NCBI GenBank assembly: GCA_934047225.1 | Contig: OW203985.1 | Span: 5,845,501-5,909,500, forward strand | Direction: 5' to 3' | Source: Ypsolopha sequella | Taxonomy: Eukaryota > Arthropoda > Insecta > Lepidoptera > Ypsolophidae | Length of the DNA: 64,000 nucleotides | Part shown: positions 43,691-54,399 of the stretch, piece after piece | Numbering within the stretch: the stretch's first letter is position 1 | Layout: every line of letters starts with the position of its first letter | Made by a program: the position numbers and the translations under genes | The notes under the pieces: generated by a model | What the model saw: only the letters and a program-made list of their open reading frames with translations | Databases searched by the model: none | What the model was told of the DNA's origin: nothing

Positions 43691-44640
43691 TACCATATGA
43701 GAGTAGATTAAACAATATTTGTTTAATATATAATAATTTCAATAGAATGTGTCTGATTCTCCATATGCAATGATATTTATGGAACTATTGATGAATGAAT
43801 GAATCAATTAACGAATGATTTATTACTTATAGAGTAAATAATAACATCACATGATATTTTATTGTTTACACTGACATTTCGCATTTTAATTTCTACTTTT
43901 CTTGTTAATTGTACTCGTAATTGTAAATAAATATTGTATATTTTTATTTTCCTTCTTATGGTTTGATTATTTATGCATGTTAGTAGTATTGCACTCCTTC
44001 ACAGGCAGAACATAGAGATACCAACTTTTACTTTGTTTGTACCATCTTGTTTATAAATCTGTGTTCAACAAATAATAAAAGTTTGAAATTTGTTCTCGTG
44101 AACCGAAGTCACTATTAAAAAAAAAAGATTCGAATCTTAAAAGCTTTTTATCAAACCGCCATCTTATTTTACAGATAGTTCATTATTTGCTCGATGTACC
44201 GTGGGATCGACAAGTTAAACAATCGAACCCTATTCTATAAAATGCCCTACAATGGCTTTAATAACCTTTTTTACAGTGAAGAATAATCTATGTGTAGCGT
44301 GTTGAGAAACTCGTATTTTCGAGGTCGTGCCAAGGTTGCGGACTGAGTTTTTTTCGTGGAATTAGAAAAATATTTGATTTCAGTTCAATTGACGATAAAT
44401 CAAATAGAAAGACAGGTTATTTCGCAAAATGTAACGAGTAATAACGTTTACGCGTCAAATACAAATAAATCGGGAATTTTCGTCACGTAGAAAATTCGGG
44501 GTTAAGCTAAAGAGGACTGTCTCAAATTCTCATTTCTTAAACAAACGTGATGAAAATCAGAGTTTCATTTTGTACTGTTAAACTTCTCGTTAGTAAATTC
44601 CATTGGAAGTCATTCAACAAGTTCGTTTTTATCATTCAAG
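43691..44640. other. No gene or element recognised
   Basis: AT-rich, with GAATGAATGAAT near 43795. No coding feature. Confidence 0.4.
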
Positions 44641-44716
44641 ATCTATATAATCCGAATAAGGCTAAATTCCGCGGCGTGCCTCAAGGCTCGGTCATCGGTC
44701 CACTTACTTACTTCAG
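44641..44716 (+). pseudogene. Fragment with a reverse-transcriptase motif
   Basis: The frame reads KAKFRGVPQGSVIGPLTYF. GVPQGSVIGPL is the conserved reverse-transcriptase block next to the catalytic YADD motif in LINEs. No other block is recognisable around it, so this is a very short relic or a coincidental match. Confidence 0.5.
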
Positions 44717-44899
44717 TAGTGTACCTACAGTAAAACGAAATACTGGAGTTTCTGAAGTCTTCAGTAAAAGAAGTCTTAAAATCGTCTTTTGTATTCACAT
44801 ATTTTGTGTTCACACTGCAAACACTTTTCTTAAAACGTCCAATCCAATTGTTAGATTTCATAAATGTGTTGGTAAAGCTACCATCAACTAGGGTCACAA

Positions 44900-45189
44900 A
44901 AGCTCGGTAAGCAAAGCTTGCAAAATCGGGTAACGTAATCCGTCCTCCTCAAACACGCGACCTACCGCTAACCGCTGCCTACGTCGCTCGGGTCAGCGCA
45001 GTCGAGCGCAGGCGCATTCCCACGTGTGAACCGCGAGGCACTTTTGAGCTCGACTGTCCGCAAGTACCTTCACATTAAAAATAATAGGCAATATTATACC
45101 GCGATTAGTTTGCCAGACTTTAAATACATTACAGGTGAAGACATGTGACATTAAATAGAACCATATATTTTACTGAATGTACTAAACTA
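44900..45189. other. GC-richer unassigned patch
   Basis: 44940-45065 is GC-rich (CGACCTACCGCTAACCGCTG) with no frame or repeat ends recognised. Confidence 0.3.
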
Positions 45190-45565
45190 TTATATGTACG
45201 CTAAAAAAAAATTGGGCTTGCCCATACGCAGCACACGAAATTATCTACACCTTTAAACTCCATTAGTATTTGTAGATAGCACAATATTTATTTTAACTAT
45301 TGTTATGTATTTTTATCTTATTTATTGTAAATATTATGTATATGTATAAGTAAATATGTTTATTGTTTAAATAGTTACTTCATTATTATTTATGTAGGTA
45401 TATTGTTGTTATTTATAATCATAGGGTGTAAGTATATTAACATATTTAGTATACACGTATGTATGTCTACTTTATATTATGCTCGCCTACCTATGTACAT
45501 GATATTTCTAAGAATTTTGTAAAAATAATATGTTTCTTTTGTGTACAATAAAGAATATGAATATG
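45190..45565 (+). mobile_element. Probable LINE 3' untranslated end
   Basis: A long T/A-rich stretch ends with GTACAATAAAGAATATGAAT and an ATATGAA repeat, consistent with a truncated retroelement 3' end. Confidence 0.4.
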
Positions 45566-46504
45566 AAATTATACAAAGAAATAATGAATTTATAAAAAAT
45601 ACAGTAGGCATAAAAATTTGTGAGGGAAATTGTTTTTTTGGAACTTTCCTTATCGAATGCTTTGGCAAATGAGAGCTAGGTCGAAAAAAGTATAAGAATT
45701 CTACCGTCACGATTCCTTTACTGTAGTATTTGCTCTTGTTCTTTTTTTTTCATATTCCTCTTTTTGGGAAAATTATCCAGTATAATTGATAAAGAATTAA
45801 ATTATGATATAGTTAAATATAACCTGCTAATTTATACTCGCTATGTATGAGTTTAAAGTTTGGTGAACCAAAACTCGGTCAAACATTGAAAAACCTTCCT
45901 CAAATGCAGTACTTTCAACTTTTCAACTAAAAAACTAGTTGTAGTCACTTTCGGACAGACGTATCCCTTATCGTAACAACAACTCTTTTAATTGGCTGTA
46001 AAGAAAGGCCAGTGGTTCAATTTGGGAACCGAAAAAAGTGGTTAAATGGAACTCGAACCCAAAATGGCGACACGTAACTAGGTCACTTTCTTTGTACTGG
46101 CTCTTATTATTGATACATTGTATTGGGCGAGGGATCATCGCTTATATCCTTTAAAGGGCATAAGAGTCTTCAGGTCTCATTGGTTTCATTTTTGTGACAG
46201 TTTTGAATGTATTCAAATTTTCAAATTCATTTATTTATCGTAAGAGGGTACAAGAGGAAGGATTTAACAATGTGGTACCATAACAAAGGTGTTGCTGTTT
46301 CCTAGCTAGGTTTTTAGTCCTGTAAGTAAGTAGTAACAGCGCCCATCTCCTTGTGTTGGGAGCAGTTAGATTATAAAGTTGAAGTAACTTGAAAATTAAA
46401 ATAAATTTAAACAAAAACGAAAGGAGTGAGTGTCAGGGTGGTAGGGTGTGTGCGTGGGTGATTGTGAATTCCATATTCGCATGAGAGTAGTGATCGTTTT
46501 TTCA
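45566..46504. other. Mostly unassigned
   Basis: 45640-45715 is related in inverse to 31655-31770. The rest is AT-rich with no element ends. Confidence 0.35.
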
Positions 46505-46929
46505 TTAAGAGGCTATGCGAATTTTATTTTTGTCACTGTCACTCCAAGCGAAAAATCGCGCAGTGCGAGAGGGGTGGATTTAGGGCAAAAGGGAAAAAGT
46601 TGGTTTTATATTTTTATTAAAAAAAACTACAATAGCTAGCAAAATTTCAAATATCAAATCTCTAGATATTGTTAAAACACACCTAATAAATTATGTGAGT
46701 TCTGTATATGGTTCCTATTCGTCAAACGAGGAGAAAAAATGTGTTTGAAGACCTCATTTCAACAATTATTTCTATCGAGGAAAATTTATCCAAACATGTT
46801 TTCCAATTTCGAAACCCTAGATTATATAGTCAAAATGCATATATCAGAAACTGATTATAATTTTCCATGTATTTCATGAAATACACAGAAATGAAACACC
46901 CGTATTTTTTTTTCGCAATATCGCCTTAA
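46505..46929. mobile_element. TTAA-flanked family M, copy 3
   Basis: TTAAGAGGCTATGCG at the left and GCAATATCGCCTTAA at the right. Shares CGCAGTGCGAGAGG, GACCTCATTTCAACAATTAT and TTTCTATCGAGGAAAATTTA with copies 1 and 2. Confidence 0.75.
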
Positions 46930-47056
46930 GCTAATTAATCTTCGGAGAATATTATCTGAGCACAATATACGACTACAAATCTACAATTTTGTGCCTATAG
47001 ACTGGGAGTAGTTAATATCTTTTAAATTAAGGTGAGTGTCCATCTTATAATCTTAT

Positions 47057-47225
47057 TAGCGACCCGCCCCGGCTTTGCACGGGCATGTATTATACATATA
47101 AACCTTCCTCTTGAATCATTCTATCTACTAAAAAAACACGCATCACAATCCGTTACGTAGTTTTAAAGATCTAAGCATACATAGGGATAGACAGTGGGAA
47201 GCGATTTTGTTTTATACTATGTAGT
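47057..47225 (+). repeat. Dispersed repeat family G, copy 2
   Basis: TTAGCGACCCGCCCCGGCTT and ATATAAACCTTCCTCTTGAA as at 20459. Continues with CATAGGGATAGACAGTGGGA, the usual distal part of this repeat type. Confidence 0.7.
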
Positions 47226-47572
47226 GATAAAAATATATGTAATAAAATAATAAATGTACATGAACTAAATTAAAGGTTTATTTAATTTACGTAGCAATAT
47301 ACATATATAAGATTAAAATTATGGATAAAAATCTATCATTAATTATACAAGGTAAAATCTCATCAACCGCCCGAACCCATACCGCAGACCCGGCCAGCGA
47401 CCAGGAACAAGGTTCATTGATCACCAACCGAGCCCCCAGCACGAATCCAGGCGGCCGACCAAATCCCACCCTATATACTACATACTAATAGGTGCTAATA
47501 GGTTACATATTTAAATACATGCCTACCTCCGCCCATTCGATTAGTCTTGCTAAGAAGAAGGGCAAGAAACTT
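47222..47572 (-). mobile_element. Short retroelement family K, copy 3
   Basis: Minus strand contains CTTCTTAGCAAGACTAATCG, GGGCGGAGGTAGGCATG, TCGGTTGGTGATCAATGAAC and the AT-rich 3' part. It is the most complete 5' end of the family here. Confidence 0.82.
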
Positions 47573-47640
47573 GGTCCTTCCTACCCCTCTAGGAGACAAG
47601 CGTGAGTATATGTATGTATTTACATACTCAAGCTAGTTAA
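47573..47640 (+). pseudogene. LINE extreme 3' fragment
   Basis: CCTACCCCTCTAGGAGACAAGCGTGAGTATATG is the same AYPSG-to-stop end and tail start as 51050-51185. Confidence 0.5.
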
Positions 47641-48619
47641 GTAAGTATGCATGTGGGTGTTGATAAAACATGTCAGTTCACAAGTCACCGACCTGAAGTT
47701 AGTATCAATTGTCACGTTTACTGGGTCACTTTCTACCGACTTCGCTTATTATTATACAAGTAAGATATCGACACGTGAGAAATGTGAGTGAACTGTATTT
47801 GCTTATTTACTATTGATATACCTACTGGTATCACTGATAATACGACCTTGTTTTGATAGATAACGAACAGGCTAAAATTTTTCTACTAAACTATGCAAAA
47901 ACCATTGACTTGGGAAGTTTTTAAGAGGATGGCCTATCCTAGCAACTTTTTTTATTACCCGTCCAGCACAATAAGTCTAATGGCAAAGACCTTATTTGCT
48001 TTTCATAGAGGCGATTGTATGTTGGATCTTTGGCCTCTTGTTCTTGGACGCGTAATACTAGTGATCACGCAGCGAAACAATAAATTGGTGTGTTTTTTGC
48101 TAATACTGAAATATTTTGTAGGGAAAAAAATATTGGATTTAGGTAACTATTGCCTATTTTATAAAAAAAAATCAAGTTGATCTCTTAACCGCGTTTTTGA
48201 AACGAACGTTTGGAAAACCAAAAAAAAGAGGGTGGAAAACATTTTTTTTTGACCAAAGTATCTTACAACATTGTTTATAGGTGGAATCCCTAGATAAAAG
48301 ATCGATAAATCAAATATATTTTCTTCAATATGAGGAGAGACCTAGTTTCTTCCAATGAACCCTTGAAAACCTGGTGTTGTTGATGTTCTAGCGTCAGGTG
48401 TCCCGTTAAAGGTTGACTACTCTGTTTTTGTAGTTTGTAGTAACTTCAAAGTTCGATCTAAGGCATATTTTATATTATAGCACACGCTGTAAATAACCTC
48501 TACCTAAATAGCTTTATTCTGACTTGATTTAGTAAATTGGTCACCGACTATAGATCAGCACCTTTTGTAGAAATGTATAAGTCGTCCTATGATGGAGAAA
48601 CCTAAAAAAAGACATGATC
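47641..48619. other. No gene or element recognised
   Basis: Contains a 95-codon frame at 47893-48180 with no recognised domain and AT-biased composition. I do not call it a gene. Confidence 0.4.
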
Positions 48620-48905
48620 TTGCTAAGTTTCTTGTCATTCTTCTTAGCAAGACTAATCGAACGGGCGGAGTTAGGCATGTAAGTATGTATGTAACCTGTT
48701 AGTATGTATTCTAAAATTATGGATTTTACCTATCATTTGAATCGTATATTAAATTAAATATATACGTCTCAGAACAATACATCAAAGATGTTCGTTTATT
48801 ATTTTATTAAATATATTTTTAAAAGATTAAATTTGACTTTTAAAAAGTGTATTATGTGTAAGTACCTACTTTACAAAATAACCTATTTGAATTTGAATTT
48901 GAAAG
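48620..48905 (+). mobile_element. Short retroelement family K, copy 4, internally deleted
   Basis: Starts with TTCTTAGCAAGACTAATCGA and GGGCGGAGTTAGGCATG, lacks the GGTCTCCGGTATGGG middle part, and ends TTTGAATTTGAATTTGAA. Confidence 0.75.
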
Positions 48906-48929
48906 TGTTTTTTTGCGAAAAGGCGTGCA

Positions 48930-49440
48930 TTTTATAAAATAAAATTGGAATAAAACAAATGAAATGGGAAATTATTAATCGGGCGAGTAAAAATATAATT
49001 AGCGACTTCAAGTATCCGGAATAAACACCAAAATGTGCGACTAAAAATACTGAGTGGGCGAATTTAAAGTATGAAATCGAAAATATTTTACCAAAAGTCA
49101 AAAATAGGTGCGACGACGAGCGAAGCGAGGAGGAGCGAGCGTGTTAGGTTTACATGTAAGATAAAATAAGGAGCTGAGCGAAGCGGAGCGGAGCGAGGCA
49201 ACGTCCCGAGTTGTATTACAAAAAAACTAAAAATAATTAATTATATATAATATTATATATATAATCTTTAGTGACTAAAGTTGTTCGCCTGAGAATTATT
49301 TAATTCAATTCCAATTTGTATTTTCAAGTCGCCGTTTTCAACATTTTTATTCGCCCACAGTCTTTCGCCCACTTAGTATTTTAGTACGCTTTATTTAGTA
49401 TTTTTGACATCTTAAATTTGAATTTATATTCGCTCGTTTA
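48930..49440. repeat. Large imperfect inverted region with a GCGAAGCGAGG core
   Basis: Left part has TTGGAATAAAA..., GCGACTTCAAGTA, AAAATACTGAGTGGGCGAA; right part has inverse-like CTTTCGCCCACTTAGTATTT and CTTCGCC-type phrases. The centre holds CGACGAGCGAAGCGAGGAGG. Related cores are at 35205-35290 and 19010-19100. Probably an old element of unknown class. Confidence 0.45.
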
Positions 49441-49822
49441 AATTCTACCCAAATAAAATTAATTCGATTTCAGTTTAAATTACTTAAAATTATGTTTCCA
49501 CAGAAGGTCAGCTTTTAAAGTATCTATCGGATCTATGGAAGATAGTACATACATACTGTACATCCTGTAAGGGTTCAGCTTATTAAGAAATACCTAAAAC
49601 TTAGTAAAGTGGAATAAACATAATATCTAACCTATAAAAAACACTTTGCTAAATCGTTAATAATAATAATCCATAACAATACATAATACCGATGTTATCA
49701 TAAAATTGAATGTAGTTAGCCATTAGGTAACTTTCTCTTTAGTTCTTGTTCGGTCAATTATTTTTATTTCGCAATAAGTAATTGTATAGGTCTTTATCTT
49801 TTAAATTAAAAACCGGGCAAGT
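49441..49822. other. No gene or element recognised
   Basis: AT-rich interval before the 63-bp array. Confidence 0.35.
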
Positions 49823-49827
49823 GTGAA

Positions 49828-50770
49828 CTTGACTCGTGCACCGAGAGCTCTGTGCATTTTTCAAATTATGTTATTACATCACTTGCTATACTTGACTCGT
49901 GCACCGAGGGTTCTGTGCGTTCTTCAAATTATGTTATTACATCACTTGCTATACTTGACTCGTGCACCGAGGGCTCTGTGCGTTCTTAAAATTATGTTAT
50001 TACATCACTTGCTATACTTGACTCGTGCACCGAGGGCTCTGTGCATTCTTCAAATTATGTTATTACATCACTTGCTGTACTTGACTCGTGCACCGAGGGC
50101 TCTGTGCGTTCTTCAAATTATGTTATTACATCACTTGCTATACTTGACTCGTGCACCGAGGGTTCTGTGCGTTCTTCAAATTATGTTATTACATCACTTG
50201 CTATACTTGACTCGTGCACCGAGGGCTCTGTGCGTTCTTAAAATTATGTTATTACATCACTTGCTATACCTGACTCGTGCACCGAGGGCTCTGTGCATTC
50301 TTCAAATTATGTTATTACATCACTTGCTACACTTGACTCGTGCACCGAGAGCTCCGTGAATTCTTCAAATTATGTTATTCCATCACTTGCTATACTTGAC
50401 TCGTGCACCGAGGGCTCTGTGCATTCTTCAAATTATGTTATTACATCACTTGCTACACTTTACTCGTGCACCGAGGGCTCTGTGCATTCTTTAAATTATG
50501 TTATTACATCACTTGCTATACTTGACTCGTGCACCGAGGGCTCCGTGCATTCTTCAAATTATGTTATTACATCACGTGCTATACTTGACTCGTGCACCGA
50601 GGGCTCCGTGCATTCTTCAAATTATGTTATTACATCACTTGCTACACTTGACTCGTGCACCGAGAGCTCCGTGAATTGTTCAAATTATGTTATTACATCA
50701 CTTGCTAAACTTTACTTGTGCACCGAGGGCTCTGTGTATTCTTCAAATTATGTTATTAATTATGCTATAC
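49828..50770. repeat. 63-bp minisatellite, about 15 copies
   Basis: The unit reads CTTGACTCGTGCACCGAGGG, CTCTGTGCATTCTTC, AAATTATGTTATTACATCAC, TTGCTATA. Because the period is divisible by three it leaves long open frames (178 and 172 codons) with 21-residue repeats such as LTRAPRALC; these have no other coding support. Copies vary at a few recurrent positions (AGGGTTCTG, AGAGCTCCG), which suggests higher-order blocks. The first unit is preceded by AAAAACCGGGCAAGTGTGAA, resembling the head of repeat family I. Confidence 0.95.
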
Positions 50771-51049
50771 TTTTTCTGTTTTATTCACACGACCCTGTGT
50801 TTGTAGAATAATTTCAGATTTTTACAAGACGTATGTACTTTAAGGTAAAATAAACTAAGTAATAAATATTAACATTTAATTAACTTACGTAAATATTAAA
50901 ATCGAAAGATCAAAAGATCTTTAAAAAGATCCAAACGTTAAATTAATTAACGTTTCGATATTCTGCAAATAATTTCGTTTCTGGGTAAGAAAAGATTCCT
51001 GTTGTTTTTTCAGTAACAGAAATTATTTATGTTAGATGTACCCGGAATA
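50771..51049. other. No gene or element recognised
   Basis: AT-rich, with a local AAAGATC repeat (about 50903-50930). Confidence 0.35.
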
Positions 51050-51185
51050 GAAAAGCTTGTATGACTAGATTGATGGATGTGGAAGAGGCGAAAGAGGTGT
51101 GTCAGGGTCGTAGCAGATGGAAATCTGTAGTCTCTGCCTATCCCTCTGGCAAACAGGCGTGAGTATATGTAGGTATTTATGTAAA
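51050..51185 (+). pseudogene. LINE C-terminal fragment, well preserved
   Basis: Translates RNRKACMTRLMDVEEAKEVC, QGRSRWKSVVSAYPSGKQA then stop. Best copy of this tail in the window. It starts abruptly, so the copy is 5'-truncated. Confidence 0.75.
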
Positions 51186-52067
51186 TTATTTGTTTATCAT
51201 ACGGAATAGTTATTTAAGAAAATACAGGTGAATTGAGAACCTCCTTCTTTTTGAAGTCAGTTAAAAAACAAATTTACAGCAAAATAAACAATCTGACTTG
51301 ACAAATACCACAAAAGTGTGGATTAATTTATTTATGGCAGTTGACAAATGTTGCAAACATTTATATGGCGACATATTTACCGGTTTACATCAAGGGTTCT
51401 TGATCCTTTTTGCAAAATACGATAAATTTGATTTGTGCCCCTATACTTGTTTCAAGAACAACCCCTAATCAATTAGGGTCATTGAACCTTGGTCCTGATT
51501 ACTTACCAAGTCTCCAGTATGAATTTGGCTATATCATGCAAAGTCATCATGCATGCTCGTATATCATGCATTGCAAAATAATTTTGACCATAAGAGTACG
51601 TTCAACGTTCAATTATATTTCAAACCAATATGCAAATTATATGAAATATGGAACTCCCTAGCTGTAAACCTGACTCCACCGTTGGCTTCCTGTTTTGGCA
51701 TCCAGCATCACCCAATCCAGCTTCTCTCAAAAGGATGCAGTCGAAACGGTATCGTAAAATCCAGGATTTACACTGTAAATGCCAACTTATACTAACTTTA
51801 TGGCTGGAATCGAGCAATAAACATCTGTCAAATGGTTGGAGCAAACATTTGACCCACCAGGGAGCCCTTGAGCCCCTAATTAAGCCCCCATCGGAAGCGT
51901 GTGGGATCGATATGGACAAACAAGCAAATTTACCGTTTCCGACCGCGCTCTGTTTGCTCGACAGTTGACACGACATAGAGGTGTGCTTTTATGGCGTTTT
52001 GTTGCGGTGTGGTAGGAGGTTGAACACATTTTATTCGCCCTCTAGTTTGTATAGAATAGAATATACT
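51186..52067. other. Mostly unassigned; piece of foldback B arm
   Basis: 51499-51532 (ACTTACCAAGTCTCCAGTAT) is a fragment of the family B right arm. Overlapping frames at 51620-51976 on both strands have no recognised domains. Confidence 0.35.
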
Positions 52068-52075
52068 AGTAAAAT

Positions 52076-52368
52076 CAAAGATTTCAAAAGTAAAGATAAG
52101 CCCTTACCGGACTATGACAGCACCAAAATGTTTCCACCTTTAAATGGGTGACGCTCACACGTTTGGAATCAGTGCTCATCTGAACACAGTGATAGTTGGA
52201 CGCCTTAAATGTACTTAAAATTAATAATTTTAACAACTTTAGTAGTCTGATCAGTTTGCTGACAGTAGGTAGACAGATTGCGCACTCATAAGTGCACGCA
52301 CGCACGCATTCAAAAACAATGCAATATATTTTAGGTGCCAGGGCTTATCTAAACTTTTGAAATCTTTG
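52076..52368. mobile_element. hAT-like MITE family H, copy 2
   Basis: CAAAGATTTCAAAAGTAAAG at the left and its near inverse at the right (29-bp ends). Exact 8-bp duplication AGTAAAAT at 52068-52075 and 52369-52376. Confidence 0.94.
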
Positions 52369-52432
52369 AGTAAAATCTGTTCTTTCTACGCGTGTGTGCC
52401 CCTCGCTTCGTCTTATATTTATAATCTTATTA

Positions 52433-52578
52433 CCTAAGTATTGTGTATGCTGCCATCGCAAAATTTTCATTGGTTTCTGTAAATTAAAATGACAAATTTT
52501 GTTGTATTCAAAATTTTGAAATTATAATTTGCAGAAACCAATAAAAATTTTGCGATGGCAGCATACACAATACTTAGG
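52433..52578. mobile_element. Hairpin module of family E, near-perfect copy
   Basis: A 47-bp arm starting CCTAAGTATTGTGTATGCTG and ending TTGGTTTCTG is inverted at the right end with one mismatch. This is a 146-bp potential hairpin. It abuts the family E right arm at 52579-52685. Confidence 0.92.
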
Positions 52579-52685
52579 AACGTTTTGTTGAATAACTATT
52601 GAGTGAATTTTGAATTTAAGTGTTCTGTTTCGATAAATTAGAAAAAGGCGGGTTTTTCACAATCCGTTTGCGAAACAGCCAAGAG
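52579..52685. mobile_element. Family E right arm, without its left partner
   Basis: GTTTTGTTGAATAACTATTG, TGAATTTAAGTGTTCT and GAAAAAGGCGGGTTTTTCAC match 14950-15057. No matching left arm lies upstream, where the hAT MITE sits. Confidence 0.8.
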
Positions 52686-52689
52686 CCCC

Positions 52690-53100
52690 CAGAATACGTA
52701 ACTATATTTCAAGAGTTATTCAACAAAAACTAGGTTTTTCGTGATTGCGGGTTTCTCGTAACAGAAACGTATTTTAAACGGGAAAGCAACGTCATAGAGT
52801 CCAGTTTTGATTGATTCAAAATAGGTAGTCAATGTGTCTTTAACACGGTGCCTATCAAAAACACAGAACAGCTTTGATAGTTGATCAATTTATCATCTAC
52901 GTAAATGAAATAAGCTACCGCTTTCAAATAATATAACTTTCGAATATTAATTATGGTCCAGGAGGCGCTGAGCAAAAAAATAACTCATTTTGACATGGAA
53001 ATGGTTTGCGTCTCTGTTATTAAAATCTAGTTTCAGCATGAAAGCAACGAGTAAACGGTCTGTCATTTCAAATGCAGAATACTTGTTGAGTACAGCAACA
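52690..53100. other. No gene recognised; mariner target region
   Basis: AT-rich flank of the mariner insertion. Short frames only. Confidence 0.35.
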
Positions 53101-53102
53101 TA

Positions 53103-54395
53103 CGAGGGTGAATCCAAAAGTTCTAAGCCCGACCGTGAAAATGAAAGAAAAGTGGGTTCAAAATTATTTTTATTTTTCGACATAGTCTCCATCTAGATCA
53201 ACACACTTCTTCCACCTGACCTGCAACCAGTTTATACCCTCGAAAAAAAAATATTCTGGAAGGTCGTCAAAATAGTCATTAACTGCGACTATCACTTCTT
53301 CTCTAGTCGAATATTTTGATCCCACCAAGTGTTTTTTTTAATTTGGAAAGAGATGATAGTCAGAGGGGGCTAAATCCGGCCAATAAGGTGGGTGAGGCAG
53401 CAACTCGTAACCACATTCATGGATCACAGCCATCGTTTCAACCGAAGTGTGAACTCGTGCATTGTCTTGAAGAAACAAAACTCTCTTACGCAACATCCCC
53501 GGCCGTTTTTCTTTTATTTCTTCGCGAAGTTTTCGTAATAGGTTACAATAATAGCGTGAATTTATAGTTTCACCTTTAGGTAAATAATCCAATAAAATAA
53601 CTCCCTTCGAATCCCAAAAAACAGATGCCATGACTTTGTTGGCTGACAAAACGCACTTGGCCTTTTTCGGCGTGGGTGAGCCAGATCTTTTCCGTTTGAA
53701 TTGCTGTTTTGTTTCAAGAGTATGGTGATGAACCCAGCTTTCATCCATGGTAACAAAACGAGACATAAAATCCTCAGCATCTGCCTCAAAAAGTTCCAAA
53801 CAGTCACGCGAAATTGTGAATCGAACTCGTTTTTGGTCAGCTGAAAGCAATCTTGGGACCCAGCGAGCAGAAACCTTACGGAACCCCAATTCTACAGTTA
53901 TAATGTTTTGCACTCGGCCATAACTGATGCCTGTGATCTCAGGTATCCTACTAATGGTCAATCGTCGGTGTCCTAGGATGAGATCACAAATTTTGTCAGT
54001 GTTTTCTTTAGTGGTAAACGTTGAAGGCCTTCCGCTCCTTGGGTCATCTTCAATGGTCTCCCGACCGCGTTTACATTCAGCTACCCACTTTTTGACAGTG
54101 GAATACGATGGAGCAGATTCCCCTAATGTTGTTTCCATATCTTCATGAATCTCTTTAGGTGAAAGACCTTTTTTATTGAGGTACTTAATCACAGCACGGT
54201 GTTAAATTTTCCCCATTGTGAAAAATCCCGTCAGACTGCGTTAAACAAAATATCACAAAAAAATAATAGCTTGCAGTATCGAACTTCAACTTCACACAAT
54301 CAATCACGAAAAAACATACTAACAAATGACGGTAGATTTACAAAGATTTGATACCTCTTTGTAGGTCGGGCTTAGAACTTTTGGATTCACCCTCG
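53103..54395 (-). mobile_element. Full-length mariner transposon
   Basis: 1293 bp bounded by perfect 32-bp terminal inverted repeats (CGAGGGTGAATCCAAAAGTT, CTAAGCCCGACC; 53103-53134 and 54364-54395), with TA on both sides (53101-53102 and 54396-54397). Length and structure are standard for mariner. Carries a minus-strand transposase with two nonsense codons. Identity of the two ends suggests a recent insertion, so related active copies may exist in the genome. Confidence 0.97.
53170..54216 (-). pseudogene. Mariner transposase, two in-frame stops
   Basis: The natural frame runs from ATG 54216 to TAA 53170, 348 codons, the usual mariner size. It cuts and pastes the element at TA sites. Stops interrupt codon 5 (TAA) and a position just after HLFPN (TAA at 53340-53338). 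Otherwise the frame is intact. The open part (from a GTG at 54192) shows a helix-turn-helix N-terminal half, WVPR, and the catalytic triad: aspartates in FVTMDESW, FLQDNARVH and LAPSDYHLF. The last two are separated by exactly 34 residues (DD34D). The normal YSPDLAPS motif reads YWPDLAPS. KVMASVFWD suggests the irritans-like subfamily. The 55 codons after the second stop stay in frame and end with DGDYVEK. Confidence 0.95.
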
Positions 54396-54399
54396 TATT

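Noticed and set aside
47893..48180. 95-codon plus-strand frame with hydrophobic stretches
   Set aside because: Ends in an A-rich run, no recognised domain, AT-biased codons; expected by chance in such DNA.
51620..51976. Overlapping frames of 118 and 106 codons on opposite strands
   Set aside because: Mutual shadows with no recognised protein character and no splice signals of note.
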